From Zygnema cylindricum (taxonomy: Eukaryota > Streptophyta > Zygnematophyceae > Zygnematales > Zygnemataceae): a stretch of DNA of 64,000 nucleotides. The position numbers and the translations under genes are program-made. The stretch covers positions 117,478 through 181,477 of the forward strand of contig JBBHKE010001937.1 in the NCBI GenBank assembly GCA_037447655.1. Direction: 5' to 3'. Shown piece after piece: positions 46,101 to 57,389 of this stretch (position 1 is the first letter of the stretch; the number at the start of each line of letters is the position of its first letter). The notes under the pieces were generated by a model that was not told the origin of the DNA, did no database searches, and saw only the letters and a list, made by a program, of their open reading frames with translations.

Positions 46101-49100
46101 CTAGCATGGATCAAATTGTCATACTATTGTCACTCCATTCAGACTAGCTCCATTGAACGGGTTTATCTGACATTCTGTTTACGTCTATCAATGTTTAAAC
46201 CTAGTAATAAAACGTCAAATCTGCATCTTACGCCAAATTTGTTTAACTTGTAGAAGATTGAGAGCTCGGTTGTTATATTCAAGACTAACTAGCTGACATA
46301 TGACTTGGCAATGAATATGGAAACCTATCGTGAAAGTTTACTGTAATATTGTGCTTTTAGTTAGAATGTCGAGGAGACCCAATGTAAACTAGCCATTTCC
46401 GGTGCAGAAATGAAGGTATACAGTATCCTTTTTCCACACCACTCGGGATACAGTTGTCAATGTTACATTAATAGATAATTGCGATTTATTTACAGAAAAA
46501 TAATGTAAATTCCGATTTCTTCTTCGTTTTTTTTTAGGACAAACTCAGATAGTGCTGCTGTCCACATCACAAGTCGTATAGTTTCCTTTTTGTCCATTCT
46601 CTCAATTGTGTATACCTTTCTGAACCCTTTCTTGTTTCCTCCTTTTGCAGGGATGCCCAAAGAAAATATTAGATGAACTTTTAGACCATAATTGCAAAGT
46701 TGCGGTAATGGCTCGTGATCAAGTGACAACCGACATTTTGGAACATTCACATCTACGAGGGTCTTCTGTGTTCGACGGTCGAGATTGGGACAGTCAAGTC
46801 AGAGGATTGGGGGGTACAAAAGTCATCCCCACATGTTCTGTAGGCGAGGAAAATGTTTTACGGAGACCACACCCTGAAGATAAATATTATCAAGAAAGTA
46901 TACTTATTCATGAGTTTGCACACACAATTATGGAGGTGAGTTAGAAGTAGTTGTTGTTAAAGGAGTGTCAAACGTGAAAGGGATAAAATGAAAACATATG
47001 ATTTTTCATTTTTTCTGCATTTTTTTGGTTAACTCCGTTTTGGATCTTTTAGGTTCTTAAGTGATCTTGAATAGAAAGAAGATGACTACTATTCACCAAT
47101 GTTTTTCTGATGGTATCTATGCAAATATGTTTCTTAACAAGAGGAAGGTATGCGTTGTGAGGCATATTGTATTGTAAAATCCTTGATAGTTCTTGCTGCA
47201 AGTTAGTACATTGCTATTAGTTTTAGTGAATTATTAGTGTTAACACTAACTACACTAAATTATGTTTTGCAACGTGGCGCATCATGGACTACTTCACTAA
47301 ATAGAGTCGTTAACACTAATCTGTGATTCAGGTAAAAAAAACACTGACTCGAATTTTAGTGATCAACTTTAATAGCGATTGGCACTCTAATGTATTGTCA
47401 AATTTCAAACAATGTCTTGCCGCTGTTCTATACTATACACGATATGCTTTACTTAACGTCATGTACAGTACAGGAAGTCTAAGTACTATGTACTACAGAG
47501 TACAGATTACAGATACAAGTTGCAAATCACCCCTGTTAAGAGAAATTGCCTAACTGACGTGGATAGACAAATTAGCTAACTTCAGAGCGTGTCTCGACTG
47601 TCAAATTAGTTTTGATGCGTTGCGATCTCCGATGTGATTGCACCATGTCTTTATTGTACAATACAGTGCAGAAGTTGGCCTGTATCAAATGTCATGACCT
47701 GTTTTTGCTGATGTATGGAATATTGTTTTGATGCGTGTCATCAGTTATTCACCGTCTTTATTGGCAACACTGACGTAAATTAATTTGTTTGTGATTTTTT
47801 TTGGTATTTTGCTAGGTGGCTTTTGACACGAAACTGATGGAAAGAATAATTGCAATTTATCAACGTTCAAAAGTAAGCTTTTCTCTTAAAGGTTCATGTA
47901 CTGTATTTGCTTTTTTATAGCTGTTTGTTTCATGCTGAGGCAAGAGTTGTTTGATTGTTTGTTCATTTTCATGCGCGCCCTTTTTCCTGAAAAACATAAA
48001 ACCTCTAACTGGTCTTATTCAGAAACTCGGAATAGAAGCTTCACCAGGACTTTCTTTTTATTATATAATGTAGATATGTGGAAATATATGCTTGTATATA
48101 TGGTCTTATGTATATGCATGTACATATTATTATATACTACGTGTAATACATATATAAAATTACGACTAAGGATTCCCATGGTGGACATATTGAAATGATT
48201 TTGCTACTTAATTCAATTTTGTGTGGATATCTCATGAGACTAAACCTTACGCCTTGTATCATTTCGTTATTTCCACGAATCTATTTTAACTGTTATTGTA
48301 GCTTCATTTTAATTATCTTCTTTTTTATCTAAGAATGCTTTCTTTGAATAAGGTAGTTTTGTGGACTGAAAGTACTCTCACCATCGTTGTTTTCTTCTTT
48401 TTTCCACTTCTTTTTCCTCTCTCTTGTTCTTCTTTTTCAATTTTGTGTGCATTTCCCTTTCCCTTTTCCTTTTCTTTCTCCTTTTCCTTTTCCTATTCCG
48501 TTTCCTTCTCCTCTTCACTTCCCCGTCCTTTTCCTTTTCCTTTTTCTTTTCCTTTTCCTCTTCCTCTCCCTCTTTCACTTCCTCTTCCTCTTCCTTTTGC
48601 CCTTCCCCTTTTCCTTCCTCTTCCCTTTCCCCTTCCCTTCTCACCTTCACCTTCCTCTTCCCCTTCCCCTTCCTCTTCCCCTTCCCCTTCCTCTTCCCTT
48701 TCCCCTTCGCCTGCACCTTCCTCTTCTCCTTCCCCTTCCCCTTCTTCCTCTTCCTCTCCCTCTCCCCTTCCTCTTCCCCTTCCCCTTCCCCTTCCTCTTC
48801 CCTTCCTCTTCCCCTTCCCCTTCCTCTTCCCTTCCTCTTCCCCTTCCCGTTCCCTATCGCCTTCCTCTTCCTCTTCCTCCTCTTCCTCTTACAGTGCAAG
48901 TATTCTCCCGGTATTTATATGGCGGTAGACGAGAAGGAGTATTGGGCCGAAGGAAGCGAATCGTGGTTCAATGCGAGTTTGAGAAACGATGTGAATGATG
49001 GAGTCAATACAAGAGAAAAGGTGAAGGTACATGATCCAGAATTAGCTCAACTTCTCCTTGAAATCTATGGAGATGGAGAGTGGCGGTACGATTTCACACC

Positions 49101-49131
49101 TCTCCCTATGCCTCCAGTCAATAAAAGATAA
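43183..49131 (+). CDS. VHL-beta-like domain plus HExxH zinc metallopeptidase, six exons
   Basis: Exons are 43183-43287, 43336-43494, 45106-45324, 46651-46935, 47816-47872 and 48895-49131. All borders are GT/AG and phase 0; the product is 353 residues. Residues 38-77 resemble the pVHL beta domain (VYWFN..GEEKFYFHLNPG, then SFAGNVWLVKD). Residues 130-353 look like a zincin: GIRIVGYSQVSMEAL, VAVMARDQVTTDI, LGGTK, SVGEENVL, the zinc site HEFAHTIM (HEFAH at 248-252), and a downstream EYWAEGSESWFN whose Glu290 or Glu294 could be the third ligand. The end EWRYDFTPLP closes the domain. No signal peptide or membrane span is seen. The substrate is unknown. The start is the first ATG after a pyrimidine-rich leader. 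The exact peptidase family is not certain. Confidence 0.85.
43536..43754. mobile_element. Short TACACCG-family MITE in intron 2 (downstream copy)
   Basis: Same element and position as 35848-36066, copied with the duplication. Confidence 0.8.
47212..47390. mobile_element. Decayed small MITE in intron 4
   Basis: TTGCTATTAGTTTTAGTGAA and TAGTGATCAACTTTAATAGCGAT are imperfect inverted ends. The interior resembles 16190-16388. The rest of intron 4 shows nothing recognisable. Confidence 0.4.
48388..48894 (+). repeat. Polypyrimidine tract running into the exon 6 acceptor
   Basis: About 500 bp of TTCC, CTTCCC and CTCTTCC words with almost no purines end in TCTTCCTCTTACAG|TGC at 48894. The normal pyrimidine stretch of the splice acceptor is thus continuous with a microsatellite. 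Overlapping long SPS, FPF and LPL frames are artefacts. Confidence 0.9.
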
Positions 49132-51130
49132 AGACATGAGATATTATTATCCACGCTACATTTATATGATGGAAAATTCAATTTGTGAATATGTTGTTGA
49201 CGTTCTGCTTCTCTGGGAATGTACAAAGGTTTGATTTTTGGATTGGTAAACTGAGTGACAATATGATAAGGTCACAATTTTTATTCATCGGGGTTTTGAC
49301 AATTTTTTTAGGGTTTTTTAAAGTAGTGGGAACAAAACCACAGCGAGACTGAAAAGTAGACCGAGTAGTAGAGGCCAAAGTTGGTATACGGCCTTTTTTC
49401 TTTTCATTCTCTCGCTCTCCTCCCTCTTTCGTTTTTTTTTGTCTTTCATTTTGGGTTTCGGTGTTTTTGGGACCGACTATCTTATCTTAAAGGTACGCCA
49501 AACAAGGAAAAATAAATGTGTGAAAAACAATCCCTTTCTGAGGTTTATAGAAAATCGAAGACTTAAACAAAGTAAAAGGTTTTTTTTTTTTTTTTTGTTC
49601 ACTTTTCTTCCATTGGCCTTGTATCAGTATTCAATAGGTATAGATATGCTTTGAAAATTCCGTCTGCATAATTAGTAAAAGGAAAAGGAATGAGAAGAAA
49701 TGATTTTTGATTTTGATTTGATTTTTTTATTTAAGTCTGTAGCCAATGTGTACTTGTTGTTATTTTGACTTTGCAAATATTCGATGAAGGTCCCTCGTTT
49801 TTTTTATGCTTTTATATGCTTTATTTTGGCTTTTTTTTCTTTGGTTGTGGTACAAATAGAAGCTTTTGTGATGTCCATTTAGCGGCTCTTCGATGGAGTT
49901 TATCCTTTTAAAGTTGATGATATGTGAAATAGTTCTCACGTATGTTTTGTTAATATGTACGATAAGTGAAAGTTAAACTTTCACTTGAAAAATAATGTTT
50001 ATTTTTTTTGTTGTTGCTGAGATGTTCGGGGGTATCAAGAAAAAAATGAAAAGAAATAAAAATGATGTGTATGCGTGGTGTACGTTGATTATAATTTTCA
50101 TAACTTTTTAAAGGTTATTGGATATGGATAGTTTACAAGAGTTACTTTTTTGAATATAGTATCACCTCTTCCCTCCGTATCTCCTTCTCCCTCCTTGTCT
50201 TCCCTCCTTGTCTCCCCTCCCCTGTTATCTCCTCTTTCCCTTATCCACCTAGTTATCACTTTCTTTTCGAGTGCTTCACCAACTTTGTTGTATCTGGCAT
50301 TCTTAAATCTTTGAGAAGACTCTAAGGAATCTAAATAGTATTCTATGGATTGCTACACCTGTAATCTTTATTGCTTTGACGGGAATGGACTTATTATTTC
50401 ATCATCGTCCTCACAATTTGCACAAGATTTAGGGGGAAAATAACACTAACTGTCCTTGTACTTGTTTTCGTTTAATTTCAAATGCCATCCACGGTGTACT
50501 TTTTTCTCCTTATTTAAAAAAATCAAAAGCTTCATGAGTCTATTTCAAACTGTTGGAGAATTTTCCAGAGTGTGTGGAAATCGATACTGATGTCTCGATC
50601 TGATCATCACCATAAATTTTGAAATGGATAAATAAACAACGCTGCCCAAATCTAATTGGGGGTTTCTGCAATATTTGTTTGCACTGCCTTCACACAGGTC
50701 AATTGTGATAGTAAACAGTACTCCGTAGTAGTGTTGTGTATCCAATGGCTTCGAGGCCGGTCTTGAAATAGTCTTTATTATTGACACCTCTAAAAATTCG
50801 ATATTTTCTGAATTTGTTTGAATATCGATATGTGATTGCCACGGATCATCGATTGACAACCATATTGTAAATTTATTTGTTAATTTTTATCACAAAAAGT
50901 AAGTATTACCAAATCTTCAATCGAACACTTGATAGGCTGAAGATACTGCAGATAATATCTGAGAAATAATAATTTAGCTGAAAAGTATATACTGTAATGT
51001 TCAGATGCCAAAAAATTATTCGCTCTCGCGGGTTTACAACGACTGAAGTGAAAAGTGCGAAAGTTTGAAAGTATGTAAGGTAGGTTGACAACATATGAGA
51101 GAAAATGTTTCTATCACAAGTTGTAGCAAG
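49132..51130. other. 3' flank of the metallopeptidase gene; no further gene seen
   Basis: The start is the gene's 3' untranslated region. AAATAAATG at about 49510 is one possible polyadenylation signal. A short CTCCCTCC-type run is at 50160-50230. No other coding signal was seen. Confidence 0.45.
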
Positions 51131-51422
51131 TAGTGTTGGGTATCGGGTAAATTCATATCGCGATAATTTCAGATTCCTCGATGTATCGTACCGGGACCAA
51201 CATAAATTATCGGGATATATATCGCAAAAACTGGGTGTCCGTACAGTCCTAGTTCAGAAAATCGTACCCGCGCTTGGGGGGGGGGGGGGGATTTGAAAAA
51301 AATCGGAAAAAAAAAAAAAAAAAAGAAAAGCCTCGATATATCGAAGCGATTTATTGATTATCGGGTACCTGAAATTCAATATATATCGAATATTGGCAAA
51401 AGGACCTCGATACCCAACACTA
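51131..51422. mobile_element. GATATATCG hAT-like MITE (copy 4)
   Basis: The ends TAGTGTTGGGTATCGGG and CCTCGATACCCAACACTA are flanked by GTAGCAAG and GTACCAAG (seven of eight). The interior is in the opposite orientation to copies 1-3 and contains a run of G followed by a run of A. Confidence 0.85.
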
Positions 51423-51496
51423 GTACCAAGCGACCAGACTAAAAACAAACAGACATGATTGATTATGGGTGCTTTGCAGGATAAATTAAAAAGCAC

Positions 51497-51510
51497 GATG
51501 GTAAACCATC
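51497..51510 (-). other. LINE 3'-terminal hairpin
   Basis: GATGGT and ACCATC form a 6-bp stem around a 2-base loop. It is perfect here and at 56481-56494 and one base off at 19781. It lies about 15 bases from the LINE 3' end, where the reverse transcriptase would have to recognise its own RNA. Confidence 0.6.
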
Positions 51511-51710
51511 TGAGTCTTGGGGTACAAAAGGGGTGGCATAACCAACACTGAAAAACAACAATAAAAAACAAAAAGAGCGACAAGAACCCACCCTAAAAAA
51601 AGGAAGCAACAACAAGGAAAATAAAAGCACCCTAACTCAAAATGAAAAGCACAGCAACTCACAAAAACAAAAATACAAACCCCAACCCCAACCCTAACTC
51701 AATTAAATAT

Positions 51711-54700
51711 CTACGAAAAACAACCCCGTAAGTCCCCCCAGCCCGGGGGAGCACGTTGAGGGAGTTTCGGAGCACGGCGACGATCCATAACCGCAACAGT
51801 CGATCGGAGGAGAATAGAAGCCTGCACTCGTTGTAGAGCCACAGATAAGCGTTGACGGTAAAAAGAAGTAAGGACCGAAGGAGGAGGGCTCCCAGGTCCT
51901 CGACGCTCGAAAGCACGTCGAGCACAAGTACGGAGAAACTCGTCCAGTGCAACACCCAAACAACCAAAGATCTCGACCGCCATCGGAATAAAGTCATCCA
52001 TAGGGTCCCGGTGGGCATAATCACGCTCCTTCGCCTTAGCAGCATCACGAGTTGCCACCCCAAGATGTCGAGCCACCTGACCAACAACTGTAGATGAAGT
52101 AGGGTTCGCCAGAACAATATCACCGAAAATGCGACGAGCACCTTCAAGCAAAACAACATCGATCCGACGCGAGGGAATAATATGAGAAACCTCTCAACGC
52201 ACACAAAAGCCCCCTTCTGGAGCAATAGTGGCAACGGTGTCTCGAATAGTGTCGTGCGCCTGGATCAAATCTCCCCCATGGGAGCAACGAAGCAAATGGA
52301 CACCATCGGGCCTTAAGACACGACCACATGCACAAACAAGAGAGCCAAGTAAAAGAGGATGGGGGAGGCCGAGGCGAAACCGAAGGGCAGTGGTGAACTG
52401 AGCTGGTGAGAATCGGAGAGTGGACAGAATAGGTGTGGCAAAAAGCCAAGACCCAGAACCAGGTCCACCACAAGAGAGAAGACGGGCACGAGAAGAATCA
52501 GAGGGAAGCGCCGTGAGAAGCTCGGATTTAATGGTGGTGACAACCCGGTCGGAAATCGATTCCTGGACACGCTCAACAGATTTTGTAACAAGGGTCGAGA
52601 AAATCGGCACATCCACAAGGGAATGGGGAGGAAGAGAACGTGACGCGTTCAATAGAGATCGCTGGAAGGCGAACACACCGTCAGAAACCCGGGGGATAAC
52701 AGTAGCTAGAATGGGGGTGTCCCCAGCCAAGAAACGGGAAACAAGAGTAGAGGCAATAAGACACCAACTTCCCAAATAGGCAGCTGGAGCAACACGAGCG
52801 GTCGATAATAGACCCAACCCCCCAGTAGAGACAGGGAGGGATGCCTGAATGCGGGCTGATGGCCCAGACTCGCGATCAAATGCCCCGCGACCTAACAGAG
52901 AGTGGAGGACGTCCATGAGGCGATCGTCAAAAGCCGAGAGAGAGGAGAGAAATGTCGAGGTGGGAGGGGAAGTACGAGTGAGGTAAGAAGGGCGATGGGG
53001 AAAACACCTGGTTAACATAGCAAAAGCAACTTGGGGATCGGGAAGGTGAGGAAGGTCGTCCACTTGGGCTAGATCTGTCTGTAAAGCATCATGAAGGAAT
53101 TGGGTCACGAAAGTATCTGAACCAAGGGGGCAACGAAGCACACGAATGCCATCGGAGGGAGAAGGGGTTTGAAAACCAGGAGGGGTAGTAAACGAAAGTG
53201 GAATATCCTGAGGAGACCAAATAACACACTTCGACGGCTGAACTGAAAGGTTGAGTTCGGCTAAACGTTCCCTGAAAAAATCATATGCCAACACGACTTG
53301 TTCTCTCGGCCCAACAATGTGCGTATCATCTGCGACCGAAGGAAAAAGGCAAGAAGGGAAGGCGGCTGCGGAGGCACGAAGGGCCCGGTAATGGGCAAGG
53401 GCGAACAAAGGTCCGCCGAGAGGGTCACCTTGGCGAGTGCCAGTAGCAGAGGAGAGCGGAATAATATCACCATCGGCCGAGAAGGAAAGGCTGCATGTCA
53501 AAGAATAGAAAGCCCTCACAAAGGGGAACAATTGGACAATCGAAGATGGAGCCGCCATAAGCTCTGAAAAAATCATGTTCCGATCCACCGTATTAAAGGC
53601 ATTGGAAACGTCGACTTGAAGGACAGCCCAATCCGGATGTACATCCAACAAAGCCCGAATCCCATGGACCACGCCCTCACAACCCCCTCTCGTGGCCACT
53701 CCAAACTGATGAGGAGAGAAATAATAATGGAAAGCCGGTTGGAGCTGGAGACATATCGCACGAGCCACCAATCTATATAAAACCTCTCCCACGGCAATAG
53801 GGCGGATCCCACCATTAGGTTTGGCGATTGCCACAAGGCGGGACGCCGTGAGAAGATCACAAATCCGAGGGGGAACATCCCCACTAGCTATAAGGGAACA
53901 TACTCGAAAAAACACATCGAACCCCCGGGCACCCGATTCAGGGGGCAAAACATCGAGAAACAACTCGTATACTGTGCCCGAGGGGCCCCTGCAGAAAGGT
54001 GAGGAGAAGAGCTAAGAGCCTTAATGAAAACCTCCCGATCTAAAGTAAAACTCTCAGAAGACTCAAAGGTGTGGATGGAAAGGGGTAAAGGGGAAGGGGC
54101 AGGGGGGTGGAGAGCTCGAAGGACCTCAATAATGGAAGAAGATCCGAGGGCAGGGGTGAATGGCTGTAGGGCCCGAACCGCTCGAGAAAGCTCACCAACT
54201 CGGCCTAAGTGAATTGCTCGACGATAAGAGGCCGGGACATCCGATGGCTTAGGTGGCCGACGTGGTATGAAAGAGGTGCTCGATACCCGATCCTCATGCT
54301 CGGCGTGGAGGGACTTCCAGTCACCCCGAAGGAATCGGCGACAACGCGCCATAGTTTCTCTAGCCCCACTGCCCCCTCCACGACTTAGAAGGACTAGCAC
54401 CCAGAGAGAGAACATAAGAAGTAGGTGCCAAGGAGCAATGTCCGCCGGGTTTGAAGAAATGTGGGACAAGGGGAGGCGGAGGGCATCTTGTACTATTGTC
54501 CTGACGGCCACAGGAATACGGGTGTACAATCGCGGGCGGGGGGCTCCCAAATCATAAGCTCCCAAAACATCTAACTCACGTACGAAATTCCAATCCTCAT
54601 CTGTGGGGCCGGACGGGAGTGTGGTCGACAATGATTGAGGAGAGGTGATAGACAAAGGACCACCCAAGGTTATACAATGTCGACAACTCCGTGTATGAAG

Positions 54701-54847
54701 GGAAATGCCAGCCCCAGCGGCAAAAAGGTTGTGACACCCAGGACATTCCAAACGCCTCGAAGGTTTACGAGGTTTGGGCGGAGGTGGGGGAGGGAGAAGG
54801 GAATAAGAAGGGCTTCCGGACATGGTTTGATAAGTCAAAGACGACAT
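51711..54847 (-). pseudogene. LINE polyprotein: zinc finger, reverse transcriptase, endonuclease
   Basis: The likely start is ATG at 54847 (MSSLTYQTMSGSPSYS). The zinc motif is CPGCHNLFAAGAGISLHTRSC. RT motifs are AIAKPNGGIRPIAVG, LQVDVSNAFNTVDR (A), GTRQGDPLGGPLF (B), VADDTHIVG (C, catalytic ADD) and LNLSVQPSKC (D). The endonuclease has CACGRVLRPDGVHLLRCSHGG, then RRIDVVL, RIFGDIVL and DFIPMAVEIFG. Two lesions occur: a one-base frameshift near 53960-53990 between the N-terminal part and RT, and an in-frame TGA at 52194-52196 just before the endonuclease core. The older copy at 20.5 kb has an arginine codon there. The protein would nick DNA and prime cDNA synthesis at the nick. Confidence 0.85.
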
Positions 54848-55207
54848 GGGAATTGGGAGGGTGAGAGGAAGAGAAAGCGTGGGAGAGGAAAATGAACCAT
54901 GTGGGATGGATGGGGAAATTGGTAGGAACCAGAATGTAACATAAAGTTTGATGCCGGAAAAGAAAGGGGCGGGGGGAGTGGGGGGGGGGGGGGGGGTGTG
55001 GGAAAGAGAGGGTTCAAGAATCGGTTTTGGGTGTGTAAGTGGTATAGGTGAGGGGGTGGGGGGGGGGAGAGGGTAAAGAAATGTTTTTTTATTGATTATG
55101 AGGAAACCATAGCCAGTTGCTAGGATGTAGTTGGATCGCCCAATGGACATCGAACCATGCAATAGTAATGTCCATACAAACAATATGTGTGAATGAACAT
55201 GATCCAA

Positions 55208-55758
55208 GCTAAAATAAAAATTTTAACATAAAGTTATAAAACTGTCAAATTTTCTAACTGAAGTTGAACAATGGGAGAAAATTGTAACCGTAGGATCAAT
55301 TTTAGCAAACATAATCGAGAAACTTTTTCAGACTGAGTAGCACAGAAATAATGGTATGTGTACTGATGAAAATTGTGACATTAAAATGGTTTTACCATGG
55401 TAAGGGACGATCTTGGTTATTTGCTCAAAATGTGGATTTATCAGGACCTTTAAGGAAATTACATATCGATCATCAACAATACGCCTTGAACATATACAAC
55501 TACTTAATTGTATGGTAATAAACTTTTATATGTAACTCGTATCGAATTGTATACATGTTATGCCATGGTAGTGACATTTGTCACTACTCATTGTCGTTAT
55601 AGTACTGCTCCCTATCCTTCCACATACCGCTCAACATACTCCAATTCGATGTCCTCAAATGACCGAAGGCATTGACAAATTTGGTGCAAGTTGCATTGTA
55701 CGATATCAATACTCCTTAGTACATTTTTAGCATAAATAGCGAGAACTAATTCATACGG
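55208..55758. other. No gene seen
   Basis: AT-rich sequence with no recognisable frames or repeats. Confidence 0.35.
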
Positions 55759-56301
55759 TACACCGCCAATCGCTATTAGCGTGTAGGTTTCATTAGCGTA
55801 TACAAATAATTACCGTGGTGTACGCTATTTAAGAATTTGAAAATTTTGGAAAAAATCATACATTCTAATTGTTTGATTATGGTAATTTGGATCTTTGAAA
55901 AAAAAAATGTCGGTCGTAAACATGCTTACACTAATATAAGTTTCCGTACAAAATCTGACAAATCGTACACAAATCGTACATTCACACGGTCGAAACGCGG
56001 CTGTCGGACGAATATGTGCGAGCGGGATTTTTTACGACCTTGTTTTTTTTCCTTTTTAGAACGCACATTCTCATGTGTCCGCGGTTACTAAAACTAATTT
56101 ATTGTAATTTTTAACTTAAAAAGGTACATTTATGTACGGTCTGACACTTACCGTACACCACTCTATTTAAGAGACAACGTACTGAATATAACCCTAAATA
56201 GAATAAAGAAAAAAATAGAATAAACTACGCTATTTGAGAATAAAACAAAAAAAAGCGGGACGGGATTAGCGTACACAACGCTAATAGCGATTGGCGGTGT
56301 A
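55759..56301. mobile_element. Long TACACCG-family element
   Basis: The ends TACACCGCCAATCGCTATTAGC and GCTAATAGCGATTGGCGGTGTA are perfect inverted repeats of 22 bp. It is 543 bp and noncoding. No matching flanks were seen. Confidence 0.8.
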
Positions 56302-56480
56302 GTGTCATGAATAGACTGAAAACAGGGGTTGACATAAATTACTGTGCTTTCACCAAAAATAGTGTGGAGGAATGAGAATATGCGACCAATGTAGGAAGGA
56401 CTTTCAGAGTTTGACCAATAACATTATTGTCGTAGCTGGATGGATACTCGGTCCGGATGCGTCGTTGAACCCTAAAAAAA

Positions 56481-56512
56481 GATGGTTTACCATCGCGATT
56501 TTTAATAAAGTC
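56481..56512 (+). mobile_element. LINE 3'-end fragment
   Basis: GATGGTTTACCATCGCGATTTTTAATAAAGTC matches the 3' end of the LINE remnants, now in + orientation. How far it extends to the left is unclear. No LINE protein is recognisable upstream. Confidence 0.5.
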
Positions 56513-57389
56513 TTGTTTCGTTATGCGGAAAAAATAGGAGCAAATTTATATTTATATTGTTGTTACGATCTAAATTTAAATGGTGGTCGAGCCTCCATTT
56601 AGCTGAAAATGCTTTTTGGTCTCGTATTTGTAACTGATTGTCTACCAGTCCGTCTTTTCAAGGAACAATGAATGCAAACGAAATTAGTAGTCTGGGTCCC
56701 TTGAATAGTGTGTTATTTATACTAGTAATAGATGAGATATAACGTTGATTAAGTAACAATGTTTCTCCAATGGTTTATTTATTGAGGAAGACATGTAAAG
56801 TAACAATGTTGGGGCAACAGAATTGAGTCTAGGCGAAAGCCTTCTCACGAAACAACAAAGACAAACACGTTGCAAAAGGGAAATCGACATGTAACTTGAC
56901 AAACCTCGGTCCGTGGAGTATGCCATCGAAGTCAATAGCGCTCTCGGTCAGGGGAGGTCTATAGAGGCCATGATTCCTTGGGCCCCGTAGGAAATTCCTT
57001 CGGGCTTGGGTGTGATATTTTGCCGAGCTCAACTCTTTAGAGTCCAAGGGGAATTTTAAAAGAGATGGGCTCATCTGACTGGAGGTCTTGTGTAGTTGGT
57101 TTTATTATTGTACTTACATTATTGTAATTTGTACTCTTGGTATCATAGAAGGTATGGGGGAGATGTACCATTAATTTTGTACATATTCGGATACGGGACG
57201 GGTACGGGTAATCGCAAGAAATCCAGTTTCGGTTATCTTTTTTTTTTCATAAACGCGTATCGGGTAACCAGGTAACAATTTAGGAGCGTGCAAAAACCTG
57301 GCCGGATTTGGCGTGTTTAGATTTTGAAAAAAAAAAAAAGTTGGATTCGGGTATCGAAAGTTTTGACTTTTGGGACCTCTGTGCTGTGG
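56513..57389. other. No gene seen
   Basis: Short frames without motifs. 57171-57380 is low-complexity, with A and T runs. Confidence 0.35.

Larger units (their letters stand above)
41234..46695. repeat. Tandem duplication, downstream copy
   Basis: This is the copy that continues into the complete gene. It is about 560 bp shorter than the upstream copy because it lacks the CTCCCT expansion. Sequence beyond 46695 has no counterpart in the upstream copy. Confidence 0.92.
51485..55090 (-). mobile_element. R2-like LINE with restriction-like endonuclease, nearly complete
   Basis: A single coding region on the minus strand covers, in order, an N-terminal zinc-finger motif, reverse transcriptase and a C-terminal restriction-like endonuclease. 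This is the one-ORF plan of R2-type non-LTR elements. The 3' end has the GATGGTTTACCATC hairpin followed by CGTGCTTTTTAATT. Similar ends occur at 19763 (-) and 56481 (+) with different outer flanks, so strict site-specific insertion is not evident here. The exact 5' end is uncertain; the segment before 54847 is proline-rich when translated and probably untranslated leader. Confidence 0.85.

Noticed and set aside
48335-49131. Long Phe/Pro/Leu/Ser-rich frames leading into exon 6
   Set aside because: They are translations of the polypyrimidine tract before the acceptor at 48894; only the part from 48895 is coding.
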